Assembly (NCBI GenBank): GCA_036381235.1
Contig: DASVDE010000002.1
Span: 62,001-126,000, forward strand
Source: DASVDE01 sp036381235
GTDB taxonomy: Bacteria > Actinomycetota > Thermoleophilia > Solirubrobacterales > 70-9
Length of the DNA stretch: 64,000 nucleotides
Reading direction: 5' to 3'
Positions 42,698 through 51,201 of the stretch are shown here, piece after piece (position 1 is the first letter of the stretch; every line of letters starts with the position of its first letter). The notes beneath the pieces were generated by a model. It was not told the DNA's origin, made no database searches, and was given only the letters and a program-made list of their open reading frames with translations. The translations under genes and the position numbers were made by a program.

Positions 42698-43928
42698 CGC
42701 TGGTCTTGCTCCTTCCGCGCGCAGGCGCTCGTCCACCCTCGACGACGCGCAGTTTGCCAGCGCGGGTGGACCGGGTGGATCGCGCCGGGGCGCGCTTGGC
42801 CCGGCGCGCAGTCCGGGCGGACCGTGCGGCGCCCGCTTTCCCACCTCCCGCCACGTTGAGGATCAGCCCAACCGCAAAGAGGCTCGCCATCAGGCTGCTG
42901 TTGCCATAGGAAACAAAGGGCAGCGGAATCCCCGTGAGCGGCGCGAGACCCATCACCGCACAGAGATTGATCGTCGCCTGGACGAGGATCAGCGAAGTGA
43001 GGCCGGCAACCAGCAGCTTGCCGTAGCGATCCCTGGCTTTGCGGGCAACCTGAAGCCCCGCGTAGCCGAACATCGCAAAGAGGCCGACGACAGCGGTGAT
43101 GCCCACCAAGCCCAGCTCCTCGCCGATCACCGCCGAGATCATGTCCGTGTGGGCCTCAGGCAGATAGAAGGCCTTCTGGACGCCGTTTCCGATGCCGACG
43201 CCGAACAGGCCGCCGGAGCCGAGGGCGATCTTCGCCTGGGCCGCCTGGAAGCCGGCCCCGGCCGCATCGGCCCCTGGGTTGAGAAAGCCCGTGAGGCGCG
43301 CCATCCGGTAGGGCTCGATCACGGTGAGCAACAGAGCGCAGCTGCCGAGGATGAGGGCGATCAGTCCCAGGTCCCGCAGCCGCGCCCCGGCGGCGATGAG
43401 GGTGGCGCCGACCGCGAAGGCGATCACCAGCGTCGTTCCCAGGTCGGGCTCGGCGACGATCAGCAGGCAGGCAGCCCCGACCACCAACAGGAACGGCATC
43501 AGCCCTTCGATCGACCCCACCCGCTTTGGCTTGGACGCAAGCAGGTCGGCGCCGTAGAGGATCAGCGCCACCTTGGCGATCTCCGAGGGCTGGACCTGCA
43601 GGAAGCCGGAGCCGAGCCAGCGGCTGGATCCGTTGACGTTGGAACCGGCGACGAGCACCACGAGCAAGAGGAAGAGCGAGCCGGCGAGGATCGCCGGTGT
43701 GAGACGGCGGACGGTGGCGAGTCCGTGGCGAGCGACAAGGTGCATGATCACCAGGCCCACGGCCCCGAACATCAGCGTGCGCTTCAGGTAGAAGGCGCTG
43801 TTGGAGAGACCGCCGTCGTTCAGCACCTGGGTGGTGGAGCTGGCGGAGAAGACCATCACCGCGCCCAGCGCCAGCAGGCAGAGCGTCGCTGTCAGCAGCA
43901 GGTTGTACTCGGCAGATCGGGACTTCAC
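42606..43928 (-). CDS. ftsW: Septal SEDS peptidoglycan polymerase FtsW
   Basis: Lipid II polymerase of the divisome working with FtsI. GTG 43928 overlaps the murD stop (GTGA); 440 residues. About ten transmembrane helices, with FSASSTTQVLNDGG near the start, RWLGSGFLQVQPSEIAKVAL, GIGNGVQKAFYLPEAHTDMI (SEDS loop with conserved Asp) and PLTGIPLPFVSYGNSSLMAS. A ~75-residue Arg/Lys/Gly-rich cytoplasmic tail follows the last helix and extends across the murG start; it may be low-constraint overlap sequence. Confidence 0.93.
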   Translation of the reverse strand: MKSRSAEYNLLLTATLCLLALGAVMVFSASSTTQVLNDGGLSNSAFYLKRTLMFGAVGLVIMHLVARHGLATVRRLTPAILAGSLFLLLVVLVAGSNVNGSSRWLGSGFLQVQPSEIAKVALILYGADLLASKPKRVGSIEGLMPFLLVVGAACLLIVAEPDLGTTLVIAFAVGATLIAAGARLRDLGLIALILGSCALLLTVIEPYRMARLTGFLNPGADAAGAGFQAAQAKIALGSGGLFGVGIGNGVQKAFYLPEAHTDMISAVIGEELGLVGITAVVGLFAMFGYAGLQVARKARDRYGKLLVAGLTSLILVQATINLCAVMGLAPLTGIPLPFVSYGNSSLMASLFAVGLILNVAGGGKAGAARSARTARRAKRAPARSTRSTRAGKLRVVEGGRAPARGRSKTSGAKKSHSRSGGGGNRRPRRAGHGGRRRASR

Positions 43929-45331
43929 CGCAGTCCCTCCACGATCTGGCGGAAGCGCTCCCCGCGCTGCTCGAAATCCCGGAAGGAGTCGAAGCTGGCG
44001 CAAGCCGGAGAGAGCAGGACGACGTCGCCGGCCGCCGCCGCGGCGGCGGCGCGGCGCACCGCGTCCTCGAGGTCGGCGCAGCGGTGCAACTCGACCCCCG
44101 TCTCGACGACCGGCGCCAGCTCCTCGGCGAGGCGCTCGGCTGCGGCCCCGATCAGATAGCAGGCGGCGCAGCGCTCGCGGACCGGGTCGGCGAGCGGTGC
44201 GAAGGGCTCCCCCTTCTCGCTGCCGCCGAGGATCGCGTGCACGCCTTCCTCGAAGGCGCGGATGGCGACCGTCGCCGAGGCGACATTGGTCGCCTTGGAG
44301 TCGTTGACGAAGCGGACGCCGTCGATCTCGGCCACCGGCTCCAGCCGGTGGGGGACGCCGGCAAAGGAGCGCAGGCCCTCGCGCACGGCGTCGCGATCTA
44401 TCCCCATCGAGAGCGCCGCGGCCGCCGCAGCCATCGCGTTGGAGGCGTTGTGCGCCCCCAACAGCCCCAGTTCGTCGACGGCGAGAAGCGGCTCGCCGTC
44501 GTGGAAGATCGTGCCTTCGGCGAGCGAGACCTCGCAGTCCGGCCCCGCCCCACGACAGAAGGAGACGCGCCGCGCGCAACCGCCAAGGTCGACGCCCGCG
44601 AGGGCCGGGTCATCGGCGTTGTAGACGGCGACGTCGTCGTTGCCCTGGTTGGCGAAAATCCGCAACTTCGCCGCCAGATAGGAGTCGAGATCGGCGTGGC
44701 GGTCGAGATGGTCGGGCGCCAGATTGAGGAAGACGGCGCACTCGGGCGCGAAGGAGGTGGCGTCCTCGAGCTGAAAGCTGGAGGCCTCGCAGACGACGGT
44801 GGCGGCGGGGTCGATTTCGGCGCCTTCTGGCGACTTGTTCCCCGTATTTGCCGAATAAGTCGCCAGCGCGGAGAGCGGCGTGCCGACGTTACCGGCGAGG
44901 GCAACCGGCTCGCCCGCGGTCCGGTAGAGGTGCCCGAGCAGCTCGACCGTGGTCGTCTTGCCATTGGTTCCGGTCACCGCGACAAAGCGGTTGGGAACTT
45001 CTCGCCAGGCGAGCTCCAGCTCGCCGATCACCTCGATGCCGCGCTCCAGGGCGGCAGCGATCACCGGCGCCTCCCGGGGCACGCCCGGGCTCTTGACGAC
45101 GGTCCGTGTCCCTTCCAAAAGAGCCAATCCATCCGTATCCAGGACAACTTCGACGCCGGTCGCCCCCAGCCCTGCCGCCCCATCCGGGTGCCCGGAATCG
45201 ACGCCCCGCACGACTTCCCCCATCCCAGCCAAAAGCTCGGCGGCAGCCTGCCCCGACCGGGCCAAGCCAACGACCAGGAAAGGCCCCTCGGGCCGGGGCG
45301 GCCGAGACTTCTTCGGCGGGGGCGCGCTCAT
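43925..45331 (-). CDS. murD: UDP-N-acetylmuramoylalanine--D-glutamate ligase, with in-frame palindrome insert
   Basis: Adds D-Glu to UDP-MurNAc-Ala. VVGLARSGQAAAELLAGMG, P-loop AVTGTNGKTTTVELLGH, VVCEASSFQLEDA, LNLAPDHLDRHADLDSYLAA, and the C-terminal VRFVNDSKATNVASAT and LLSPACASFDSFRDFEQRG. 468 residues. Between LSAL and the EIDPAATVVCEASSF strand there is an extra, non-family segment reading TYSANTGNKSPEGA, which is exactly encoded by the family 2 palindrome. First gene after the accessory island, so its promoter or readthrough source is not obvious. Confidence 0.95.
   Translation of the reverse strand: MSAPPPKKSRPPRPEGPFLVVGLARSGQAAAELLAGMGEVVRGVDSGHPDGAAGLGATGVEVVLDTDGLALLEGTRTVVKSPGVPREAPVIAAALERGIEVIGELELAWREVPNRFVAVTGTNGKTTTVELLGHLYRTAGEPVALAGNVGTPLSALATYSANTGNKSPEGAEIDPAATVVCEASSFQLEDATSFAPECAVFLNLAPDHLDRHADLDSYLAAKLRIFANQGNDDVAVYNADDPALAGVDLGGCARRVSFCRGAGPDCEVSLAEGTIFHDGEPLLAVDELGLLGAHNASNAMAAAAAALSMGIDRDAVREGLRSFAGVPHRLEPVAEIDGVRFVNDSKATNVASATVAIRAFEEGVHAILGGSEKGEPFAPLADPVRERCAACYLIGAAAERLAEELAPVVETGVELHRCADLEDAVRRAAAAAAAGDVVLLSPACASFDSFRDFEQRGERFRQIVEGLR
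44827..44866. repeat. Palindrome family 2, copy inside murD
   Basis: CTGGCGACTTGTTC (44827-44840) and GAATAAGTCGCCAG (44853-44866) form 14-bp arms with one mismatch and a 12-nt spacer. The arm is the same as that of the intergenic palindrome at 10847-10889 (shared CTGGCGACTTATTC). It adds codons without shifting the murD frame. Confidence 0.85.
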
Positions 45332-45397
45332 CCGACATATCTTCGATCCGTCGGGCGCCGGACCTGTTCGGAATCCGTGACCAGCGGTGCGGGGCGT

Positions 45398-45763
45398 CTA
45401 CTGCTCGCCAGGCGGCTCCAGGACATCCATCCGCACCACCAGTCCCTTCTCGAGTTGGTAGCGGTGTCGGAGATGGGAGTCGGAGATGAGTTCGCCGGTA
45501 CGCGCGTCGTGGACCACCTGATGGATATCGACCGTGATGCTGCCGTCCGACTCCTCGGTGAAGCGCTCCGGCTCGACTTTGCTGGAGATGGCTTCGAACT
45601 GCCGACTCCAATAGTCGCGAACCGCAGCCCGGCCAACCACCCGACCGCCCTCCCAAGCATTGGGCCAGTCCACCTCGGGATGCATCAGCTCGACTGCGGC
45701 CTCTACATCCCGGGCGTTGAACGCGCGGTAGGCCGCCCGCAGAATTGACTTGGCCTCCAGCAT
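45398..45763 (-). CDS. SnoaL-like / NTF2-fold protein
   Basis: 121 residues with the typical opening ILRAAYRAFNARDVEAAVEL, MHPEVDWPNAWEGG, GRAAVRDYWSRQFEAI and a C-terminal HRYQLEKGLVVRMDVLEP. These cone-shaped folds act as isomerases, cyclases or binding proteins; function is not predictable. Its ATG overlaps by one base (TGATG) the stop that the neighbouring GNAT gene would have if its frameshift were repaired, so the two were probably coupled. Part of the island between mraY and murD. Confidence 0.85.
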   Translation of the reverse strand: MLEAKSILRAAYRAFNARDVEAAVELMHPEVDWPNAWEGGRVVGRAAVRDYWSRQFEAISSKVEPERFTEESDGSITVDIHQVVHDARTGELISDSHLRHRYQLEKGLVVRMDVLEPPGEQ

Positions 45764-46208
45764 CAGGCCCCGAGGCGCTTGGCGAGAAAGACTCGCTCGA
45801 AGCCGAGCTCGCAGCGGCGATCGACTTCCCGATAGCCAAGCCGGAGGTAGAGCTCCAGGTTCTCGGTCATCTTGGCGTTGGTGTAGAGCCGCATCGTCGC
45901 GACGCGGCTCTCTCGCGCAAAGTCCTCCGCAAGGCGAGAAGCGCCCGGCCGATGCCTTCGCTTTGACGGTCTGGATCGACGGCCACGTTCTCGATGAGCA
46001 CGTGCTCCCGCTGGTGGCTCAGGACGAGGAGCCCGACGATGTCGGCTTCTTCCGCGACGAAAACGCCGCCCTGGCCGACCTTCTCCGCATAGTCGTCGTC
46101 CATCGGCGCGGGCCGTCGGCCGATGCGCTCTATGTACGGGTCATAGGCACGCTGGACGAGGTCGTCGATGGACGCGACGTCAGCCGGGCGTGCCGATCGG
46201 ATCTGCAT
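45763..46208 (-). pseudogene. GNAT-family acetyltransferase disrupted by a one-base frameshift
   Basis: Begins MQIRSARPADVASIDDLVQR and includes the acetyl-CoA motif NVAVDPDRQSEGIGRALLA (Q/R-x-x-G-x-G/A form). After LLA the open frame becomes Arg-rich and stops at 45867. The adjacent frame continues perfectly as a GNAT C-terminus: AEDFARESRVATMRLYTNAK, MTENLELYLRLGYREVDRR, FERVFLAKRLGA, stopping at 45763 in a TGATG overlap with the next gene. One missing base near 45930 (CTCGCCTT-GCGGAG) repairs it to about 148 residues. Either an assembly error or a recent mutation. Confidence 0.8.
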
Positions 46209-46267
46209 CGGCTCAGTCTCCCTGAGCGATCGTCGCAGCGAGCCCTGGTCTCGGTCAGTATGTCGCG

Positions 46268-47056
46268 ATGGAAATCTCCCTCACCCACATCGGCGGCCCG
46301 ACGGTTCTGATCGAAGTCGGAGGCTGGCGCTTGTTGACCGATCCGACATTCGATCCGCCCGGGGGGAGCTATCGGTTCGGCTGGGGCACCGGCTCGAAGA
46401 AACTGACCGGACCGGCGATAGCGGCTTCCGACCTCGAGCCGATCGACGCGGTGCTGCTCAGCCACGATCATCACGACGACAACCTCGACGCCGCCGGGCG
46501 TGCATTCCTGCCGTCGGCGGGCACCGTCATCACCACCGTTCCGGGGGCGAAGCGCCTCGGCGGCGCCGCTCGCGGTCTCGGGCCATGGGAAAGCACCCGG
46601 CTCGAGGACCCGGCACGCCCCTCGATCGAGATCACCGCGACGCCCTGTCGCCATGGTCCGCCACTGAGCCACCCGATCGTCGGCGACGTGATCGGCTTCG
46701 CGCTCAAGTGGGAGGGCCAGGAGCACGGTGTCCTCTGGATCTCGGGCGACACCGTGCTCTACGACGGTGTGCGCGAGGTGGCCGATCGCCTGACGGTCGG
46801 CACCGCGCTCCTGCACCTGGGCGGCGTGCGCTTCCCGATCTCAGGCCCGGCGCGCTTCACGATGACCGCCAGAGAAGCCGTGGAGCTGTGCGGACTCCTC
46901 CAGCCGCAGACCGTCATCCCAATCCACTACGAAGGTTGGAAGCACTTCCGGGAAGGACGAGAGGCGATCGAGCACGAGTTCGCCGATGCGCCCGAAGACG
47001 TGCGCAAGCGGGTCCGGTGGCTGCCGATCGGCGCTGCCACCGAACTCGCCGCGTGA
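46268..47056 (+). CDS. MBL-fold metal-dependent hydrolase (UlaG-like)
   Basis: 262 residues beginning MEISLTHIGGPTVLIEVGG. The metal-binding motif is LLSHDHHDDN (HxHxDD-like), with further ligands in TPCRHGP, WISGDTVLYDG and the C-terminal VIPIHYEGWKHF. The layout matches the beta-lactamase superfamily group that includes UlaG and N-acyl-PE-type hydrolases. The only plus-strand gene within the interrupted dcw cluster. Substrate unknown. Confidence 0.88.
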   Translation: MEISLTHIGGPTVLIEVGGWRLLTDPTFDPPGGSYRFGWGTGSKKLTGPAIAASDLEPIDAVLLSHDHHDDNLDAAGRAFLPSAGTVITTVPGAKRLGGAARGLGPWESTRLEDPARPSIEITATPCRHGPPLSHPIVGDVIGFALKWEGQEHGVLWISGDTVLYDGVREVADRLTVGTALLHLGGVRFPISGPARFTMTAREAVELCGLLQPQTVIPIHYEGWKHFREGREAIEHEFADAPEDVRKRVRWLPIGAATELAA

Positions 47057-47087
47057 ACCTCGGCGAAGAAGCGGGAGCGGTCGAGGC

Positions 47088-47363
47088 TTACCGCTTGACG
47101 ATGTTGTAGATCTCGATCACCTCCGGCTCGCCGGGATCGATCCCGACCTCGGAGAGCACCGGCATCAGTCGCTCGCCGAACGCCTCGAGCTCCTCGCGGG
47201 AGTCCCAGATCTCACTGACGCGAAGGCTGCCCTCGGTGCCGAAGCACACGTGATATTCGAGACCGTCAGGGGGGAAGTCACCCGACTCCTCGAGCTTGCG
47301 GACGCTCTCGTCGTACTGTGCCGCGGTCAGGCTCGCGGGGGCGAAGCGGATAAGGACGCTCAT
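47088..47363 (-). CDS. Dimeric alpha-beta barrel (ABM-like) protein
   Basis: 91 residues: MSVLIRFAPASLTAAQYDES, PPDGLEYHVCFGTEGSLRVS and EIWDSREELEAFGERLMPVL fit the ferredoxin-like barrel of the antibiotic-biosynthesis-monooxygenase/DUF group, where such proteins dimerise around a small-molecule site. Nothing indicates a specific reaction. 44 bp past the mraY stop, first gene of the island between mraY and murD. Confidence 0.7.
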   Translation of the reverse strand: MSVLIRFAPASLTAAQYDESVRKLEESGDFPPDGLEYHVCFGTEGSLRVSEIWDSREELEAFGERLMPVLSEVGIDPGEPEVIEIYNIVKR

Positions 47364-47406
47364 AGTTCCTCCTCGGTGGGGTCTCCCGACCTTACTCCCG
47401 CAAGCC

Positions 47407-48381
47407 CTAGCGACCGATCGACTGCTGGTAGAGCGTGAAGCCGATTCCCGAGCAGACGGCGGCGATGATCCAGAAGCGGAGCATGATCTTGGTCTCCGAC
47501 CAGGCCATCATCTCGAAGTGGTGGTGGAGGGGCGCCATGAGGAGAACGCGGCGGCGGAAGGCTTTGAAGGAGAAGACCTGGATCGCGACCGACAGCGCCT
47601 CGATCACGAAGATGCCGCCGATGATGATCAGCAGGACTTCGGTCTGAGTCATCACGGCGAGGGCGCCGATCGCGCCGCCGAGGCCGAGCGAGCCGGTGTC
47701 ACCCATGAAGATCGAGGCCGGAAAGGCGTTGAACCAGAGGAAGCCGATGCAGGCGCCGACCATGCATGCGGAGAGCAGCGCCAGGTTCTGCTGCTCGTTG
47801 GTGACGAAGGCGATCGCGGTATAGGCGAGCAGGACGATCGCGCAGGAGCCGGCGGCGAGGCCGTCCAACCCATCGGTGAGGTTGACCCCGTTGGAGGTGC
47901 CGGCGATGACGAGGAAGACGAGGACGAAGTAGAGAACCGGGCCGAGGTCGACGCTGCCGTCGCCTATCCGGAACTCGAGGACAGGCTCTAGGCCGACCTC
48001 ATGGCGTGCCACCCACCAGAGGCCGAGCGCCAGGAACACCTGGAAGAGGAGCTTCCAGCGGGCGGAGAGGCCAAGCGAGCGGCGCTTGACGATCTTGATG
48101 AAGTCGTCGGCGAAGCCGAGCGTCGCGCAGCCCAGCGCGACGCCGAAGACGGCAAGACTCTGGGCGTCGCGATCGGAGAGGACGAGGTAGGGAACGCAGA
48201 TCGCGGCGAAGACGATCAGCCCTCCCATCGTCGGCGTCCCCGCCTTCGCATGATGCTCCTGCGGTCCGTCCTCGCGGATGTGCTGGCCGAACTCCTTCAC
48301 CCGCAGGTACTCGATGAACTTGGGGCCGAGAAAGATGCAGATCAGCATCGCCGCCATTCCGGCGATGAGGACCTCGCCCAT
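47407..48381 (-). CDS. mraY: Phospho-N-acetylmuramoyl-pentapeptide-transferase
   Basis: Makes lipid I on the inner membrane. Ten-helix protein of 324 residues with HHAKAGTPTMGGLIVF near residue 45, GFADDFIKIVKRRSLGLSAR (catalytic Asp pair), NLTDGLDGLAAG, WFNAFPASIFMGDTGSLGLG and the C-terminal MAPLHHHFEMMAWSETKI (HHH motif). TGATG overlap with murF. Downstream comes the accessory island instead of the usual murD. Confidence 0.97.
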   Translation of the reverse strand: MGEVLIAGMAAMLICIFLGPKFIEYLRVKEFGQHIREDGPQEHHAKAGTPTMGGLIVFAAICVPYLVLSDRDAQSLAVFGVALGCATLGFADDFIKIVKRRSLGLSARWKLLFQVFLALGLWWVARHEVGLEPVLEFRIGDGSVDLGPVLYFVLVFLVIAGTSNGVNLTDGLDGLAAGSCAIVLLAYTAIAFVTNEQQNLALLSACMVGACIGFLWFNAFPASIFMGDTGSLGLGGAIGALAVMTQTEVLLIIIGGIFVIEALSVAIQVFSFKAFRRRVLLMAPLHHHFEMMAWSETKIMLRFWIIAAVCSGIGFTLYQQSIGR

Positions 48382-49706
48382 CAGCGAAGCTCCTCGAGGG
48401 CCTCGGCGACCGCCTCGAGGCCGGCGGAGCGCGAGCCCTTGACCAGCACCGCATCCCCCGGCTCCAGCTGTGCCGCGAGCAGCTCCGCCGCCTCCTCGGG
48501 AGTGCCGACCAGCTCGTCCGGGCCGTACTCGCGCGCCGGCTCGTCGACTCCGATCAACAGGTCGATTCCCTCGGCGCGGGCATGCTCGCCGACCGCGCGG
48601 TGGTACTCGGCGGCGGCGCTCCCCAATTCCGCCATCTCACCCAAGACGGCGACGTGGCGCTTGGCGTCCAGGGTTGCCAGATGGTCGAGCGCCGCTCGCA
48701 TCGACACCGGGTTGGCGTTGTAGCAGTCGTTCACGAGGACGATTCCGTCGCCCAGCTCGAGGCGTTCGCCGCGGAAGCGGGAGAAGCCTACATCCGCCGC
48801 CCCGTCTGACATCTCAGCAGGGGAGACGTCCAACGCCACCCCGGCAGCGACGGCGGCCAGCGCGTTGAGGAGGTTGTGCGCTTCCGTGAAGGGGAAGTGG
48901 AAGACCTCGCTGCCGAGAGGGGTGTCGATCCGAGCCTGCGTAACCCCCTCGTTGATCTGCCGCGTGGCGGCGTAGACGTCTCCGCCCGGACCGAAGCGAA
49001 GCAGTCGCGGGGCGCTCCCCAGGTGAGGCTCCAACTCCCCCGCCTCGACGGGGACGACGGCGACTCCATCCTCGGGCAGTGCCCCGATCACCTCCGCCTT
49101 CGCCGCGGCGATCGCCTCAACCGAGCCAAGCAGCTCGACGTGGACCGGGCCGACGTTGGTGATGACGGCCACGTCGGGCTCCGCGATCGCCGCCAGCTGG
49201 GCGATCTGACCGGGGCCGCGCATGGCCATCTCCAACACCAGCGTCTCGGCGCCGGGCGGCGCCTCGAGAATGGTCAGCGGCAACCCGATCTCCGTGTTGA
49301 GGTTCTGGCGGTTGGCGTGAACCCGGCCGGGCAGCAGCGCCCGCGCTATGTCCTTGACCGAGGTCTTGCCCACAGATCCGGTGATTCCAAGCACCTTGGC
49401 CCCCAGCGCGCGGCGCCAGGCGCGGGCGAGGTCCTGAAGGGCGGCGAGCGGGTCCGCCGAGGCGAAAACCCAGGCTCCGTCGAGGCGGGCGGCTCGATCG
49501 ACGGGAACGACCACTCCCCACGCGCCGGCGGCGATCGCCGCGCTGCCGAACTCGCCGCCGTCGACGTTCTCGCCGCGCAGCCCGAAGAAGAGGGCGCCCG
49601 GGGCCTCGCGAGAATCGATCACCGCGCGCGCAGGAGAGTCGTTCGTCCCCTCCGCGACGATTTCGGCGCCCATAGCGGCGGCGATCTCCCTCGGGCCCAG
49701 GTTCAA
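48381..49706 (-). CDS. murF: UDP-MurNAc-tripeptide--D-alanyl-D-alanine ligase
   Basis: Adds D-Ala-D-Ala. TTG 49706 overlaps the murE stop (TTGA); 441 residues. P-loop LGITGSVGKTSVKDIARALL, the ligase centre ITNVGPVHVELLGS and LVNDCYNANPVSMRAALDHL are conserved. N-terminal uridine-binding domain begins LGPREIAAAMGAEIVAEG. Confidence 0.96.
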   Translation of the reverse strand: MNLGPREIAAAMGAEIVAEGTNDSPARAVIDSREAPGALFFGLRGENVDGGEFGSAAIAAGAWGVVVPVDRAARLDGAWVFASADPLAALQDLARAWRRALGAKVLGITGSVGKTSVKDIARALLPGRVHANRQNLNTEIGLPLTILEAPPGAETLVLEMAMRGPGQIAQLAAIAEPDVAVITNVGPVHVELLGSVEAIAAAKAEVIGALPEDGVAVVPVEAGELEPHLGSAPRLLRFGPGGDVYAATRQINEGVTQARIDTPLGSEVFHFPFTEAHNLLNALAAVAAGVALDVSPAEMSDGAADVGFSRFRGERLELGDGIVLVNDCYNANPVSMRAALDHLATLDAKRHVAVLGEMAELGSAAAEYHRAVGEHARAEGIDLLIGVDEPAREYGPDELVGTPEEAAELLAAQLEPGDAVLVKGSRSAGLEAVAEALEELR

Positions 49707-51154
49707 GAGCGGCCCCCGAGCTTTCTCAGCTCCTCGCGGGCGACCTCGCGATCGTCAAACGGGATCTTGCGCCCCCGCTCAAATTCCTGCCCCTGCTCAT
49801 GGCCCTTGCCGGCGATCACCACGGTGTCTCCCGGGCGGGCGCGGTCGAAGGCGAGCGCGATCGCCGTGCGCCGGTCGACCTCCACCTCCACATTGGAGTC
49901 GTCCTCGATCCCCGCTCGGACCTCGGCGACGATCGCCTCGGGCGACTCCGAGCGGGGATTGTCGGAGGTGAGAACCGCCAGATCCGACAGCTCCGCCCCC
50001 GCCCTGCCCATCTTCGGGCGCTTCTCCCTGTCGCGGTCGCCACCGGCGCCGAAGACCGAGATCAGGCTCCCCTCGGTCAAGCGCCTCGCCGCGCGCAGCA
50101 CGTTCTCCAGCGAATCGGGCGTGTGGGCGTAGTCGACCAACACGGCGAATCCCTGCCCCTCGTCGATCGGCTCGAAGCGCCCCGGAGCGCGCCCGGCCCG
50201 GGTGAGCCCCGCGGCGGCGACCTGGGGGTCGACGCCAAGCGCCGTCGCGACGGCGAATGCGCCGAGCGCATTGGCGACGTTGAAGTCTCCCGGGAGGGCC
50301 GTCTGTATCTGCGCCTCCCCCCCGAGCCCCAACACCGCAAAAGAGGCTCCCCTCGCGTCGAAGGAGACCCCGTGAGCGGTGAAACCGGCCTCCGCACCCG
50401 CAGCCGAAAAGGTGACGCAGTCGAACTCCTCCGCCAGCCGGCGCCCGTATGGATCGTCGACATTGACGATCGAGGCCCTCGGGCCCATCGCGAAAAGCGC
50501 CCGCTTCGACTGGAAGTAGTCCTCCATATCACCGTGGAAGTCGAGGTGATCCTGGGTCAGGTTCGTGAACAGCGCCACCTCGAAGTGAATCGCGTCGCAG
50601 CGATGAAGGGCAAGCGCATGCGAGGAAACCTCCATCGCACAGGCACGATCGCCGGCCTCCAGCATTCGCCGAAAGGTCGCTTGCAGGTCGACCGCCTCCG
50701 GAGTGGTCCGCTCGACTTCCTCCTCCGCCCCACCGACCACCTGCTTCACGGTGCCCAGCAATCCACACCCGATCCCTGCCTCCTCGAGGATCTCCCGGAC
50801 GAGGAACGCGGTGGTCGTCTTGCCGTTGGTCCCGGTGATCCCCACGACCTTCAGCTCGTCGGTGGGGTCCCCCCAGAATCGCGCCGCGACGGACGCCATT
50901 GCCGCCCGCGCGTCATCGACGACCGCCTGGGCCACATCGAGATCCAGCTCCCGTTCAACCAGGAGCGCAGCGGCGCCCGCCTCGACCGCCACTGCCGCGA
51001 ACTCATGCCCATCGACCTTCTCCCCGGGCACACAGAAGAACAGCGCCCCCGGCTCGACCTTGCGGCTGTCGTAGGCGAGCGAGGAGACCTCAACCGCACC
51101 GTCGCCCGCGATCCGGGCGCCCTCGGCTGCGGCGACGAGCTCTGCCAATCTCAC
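49703..51154 (-). CDS. murE: UDP-MurNAc-L-alanyl-D-glutamate--meso-diaminopimelate ligase
   Basis: Adds the third peptide residue. P-loop VVGITGTNGKTTTAFLVREI, FTNLTQDHLDFHGDMEDY, and DNPRSESP near the C terminus, which is the motif for meso-DAP rather than lysine; the wall is therefore DAP-type. 483 residues, GTG start. 32 bp after the ftsI stop with a small hairpin between. Confidence 0.96.
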   Translation of the reverse strand: MRLAELVAAAEGARIAGDGAVEVSSLAYDSRKVEPGALFFCVPGEKVDGHEFAAVAVEAGAAALLVERELDLDVAQAVVDDARAAMASVAARFWGDPTDELKVVGITGTNGKTTTAFLVREILEEAGIGCGLLGTVKQVVGGAEEEVERTTPEAVDLQATFRRMLEAGDRACAMEVSSHALALHRCDAIHFEVALFTNLTQDHLDFHGDMEDYFQSKRALFAMGPRASIVNVDDPYGRRLAEEFDCVTFSAAGAEAGFTAHGVSFDARGASFAVLGLGGEAQIQTALPGDFNVANALGAFAVATALGVDPQVAAAGLTRAGRAPGRFEPIDEGQGFAVLVDYAHTPDSLENVLRAARRLTEGSLISVFGAGGDRDREKRPKMGRAGAELSDLAVLTSDNPRSESPEAIVAEVRAGIEDDSNVEVEVDRRTAIALAFDRARPGDTVVIAGKGHEQGQEFERGRKIPFDDREVAREELRKLGGRS

Positions 51155-51180
51155 GGAGCGGATTCTAGGTAGGGGGTCGG

Positions 51181-51201
51181 GTGCCCCTATTCCTGGGGCA
51201 C
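51181..51201 (-). terminator. Hairpin over the ftsI stop codon
   Basis: GTGCCCC (51181-51187) and GGGGCAC (51195-51201) form a 7-bp stem with a 7-nt loop; the ftsI TAG at 51189-51187 lies in it. No T-run follows, and murE must be transcribed onward, so attenuation or mRNA stabilisation is more likely than full termination. Confidence 0.45.

Noticed and set aside
42579..44159. 526-residue plus-strand open frame opposite ftsW/murD
   Set aside because: Shadow; the minus-strand genes have complete SEDS and Mur ligase motifs.
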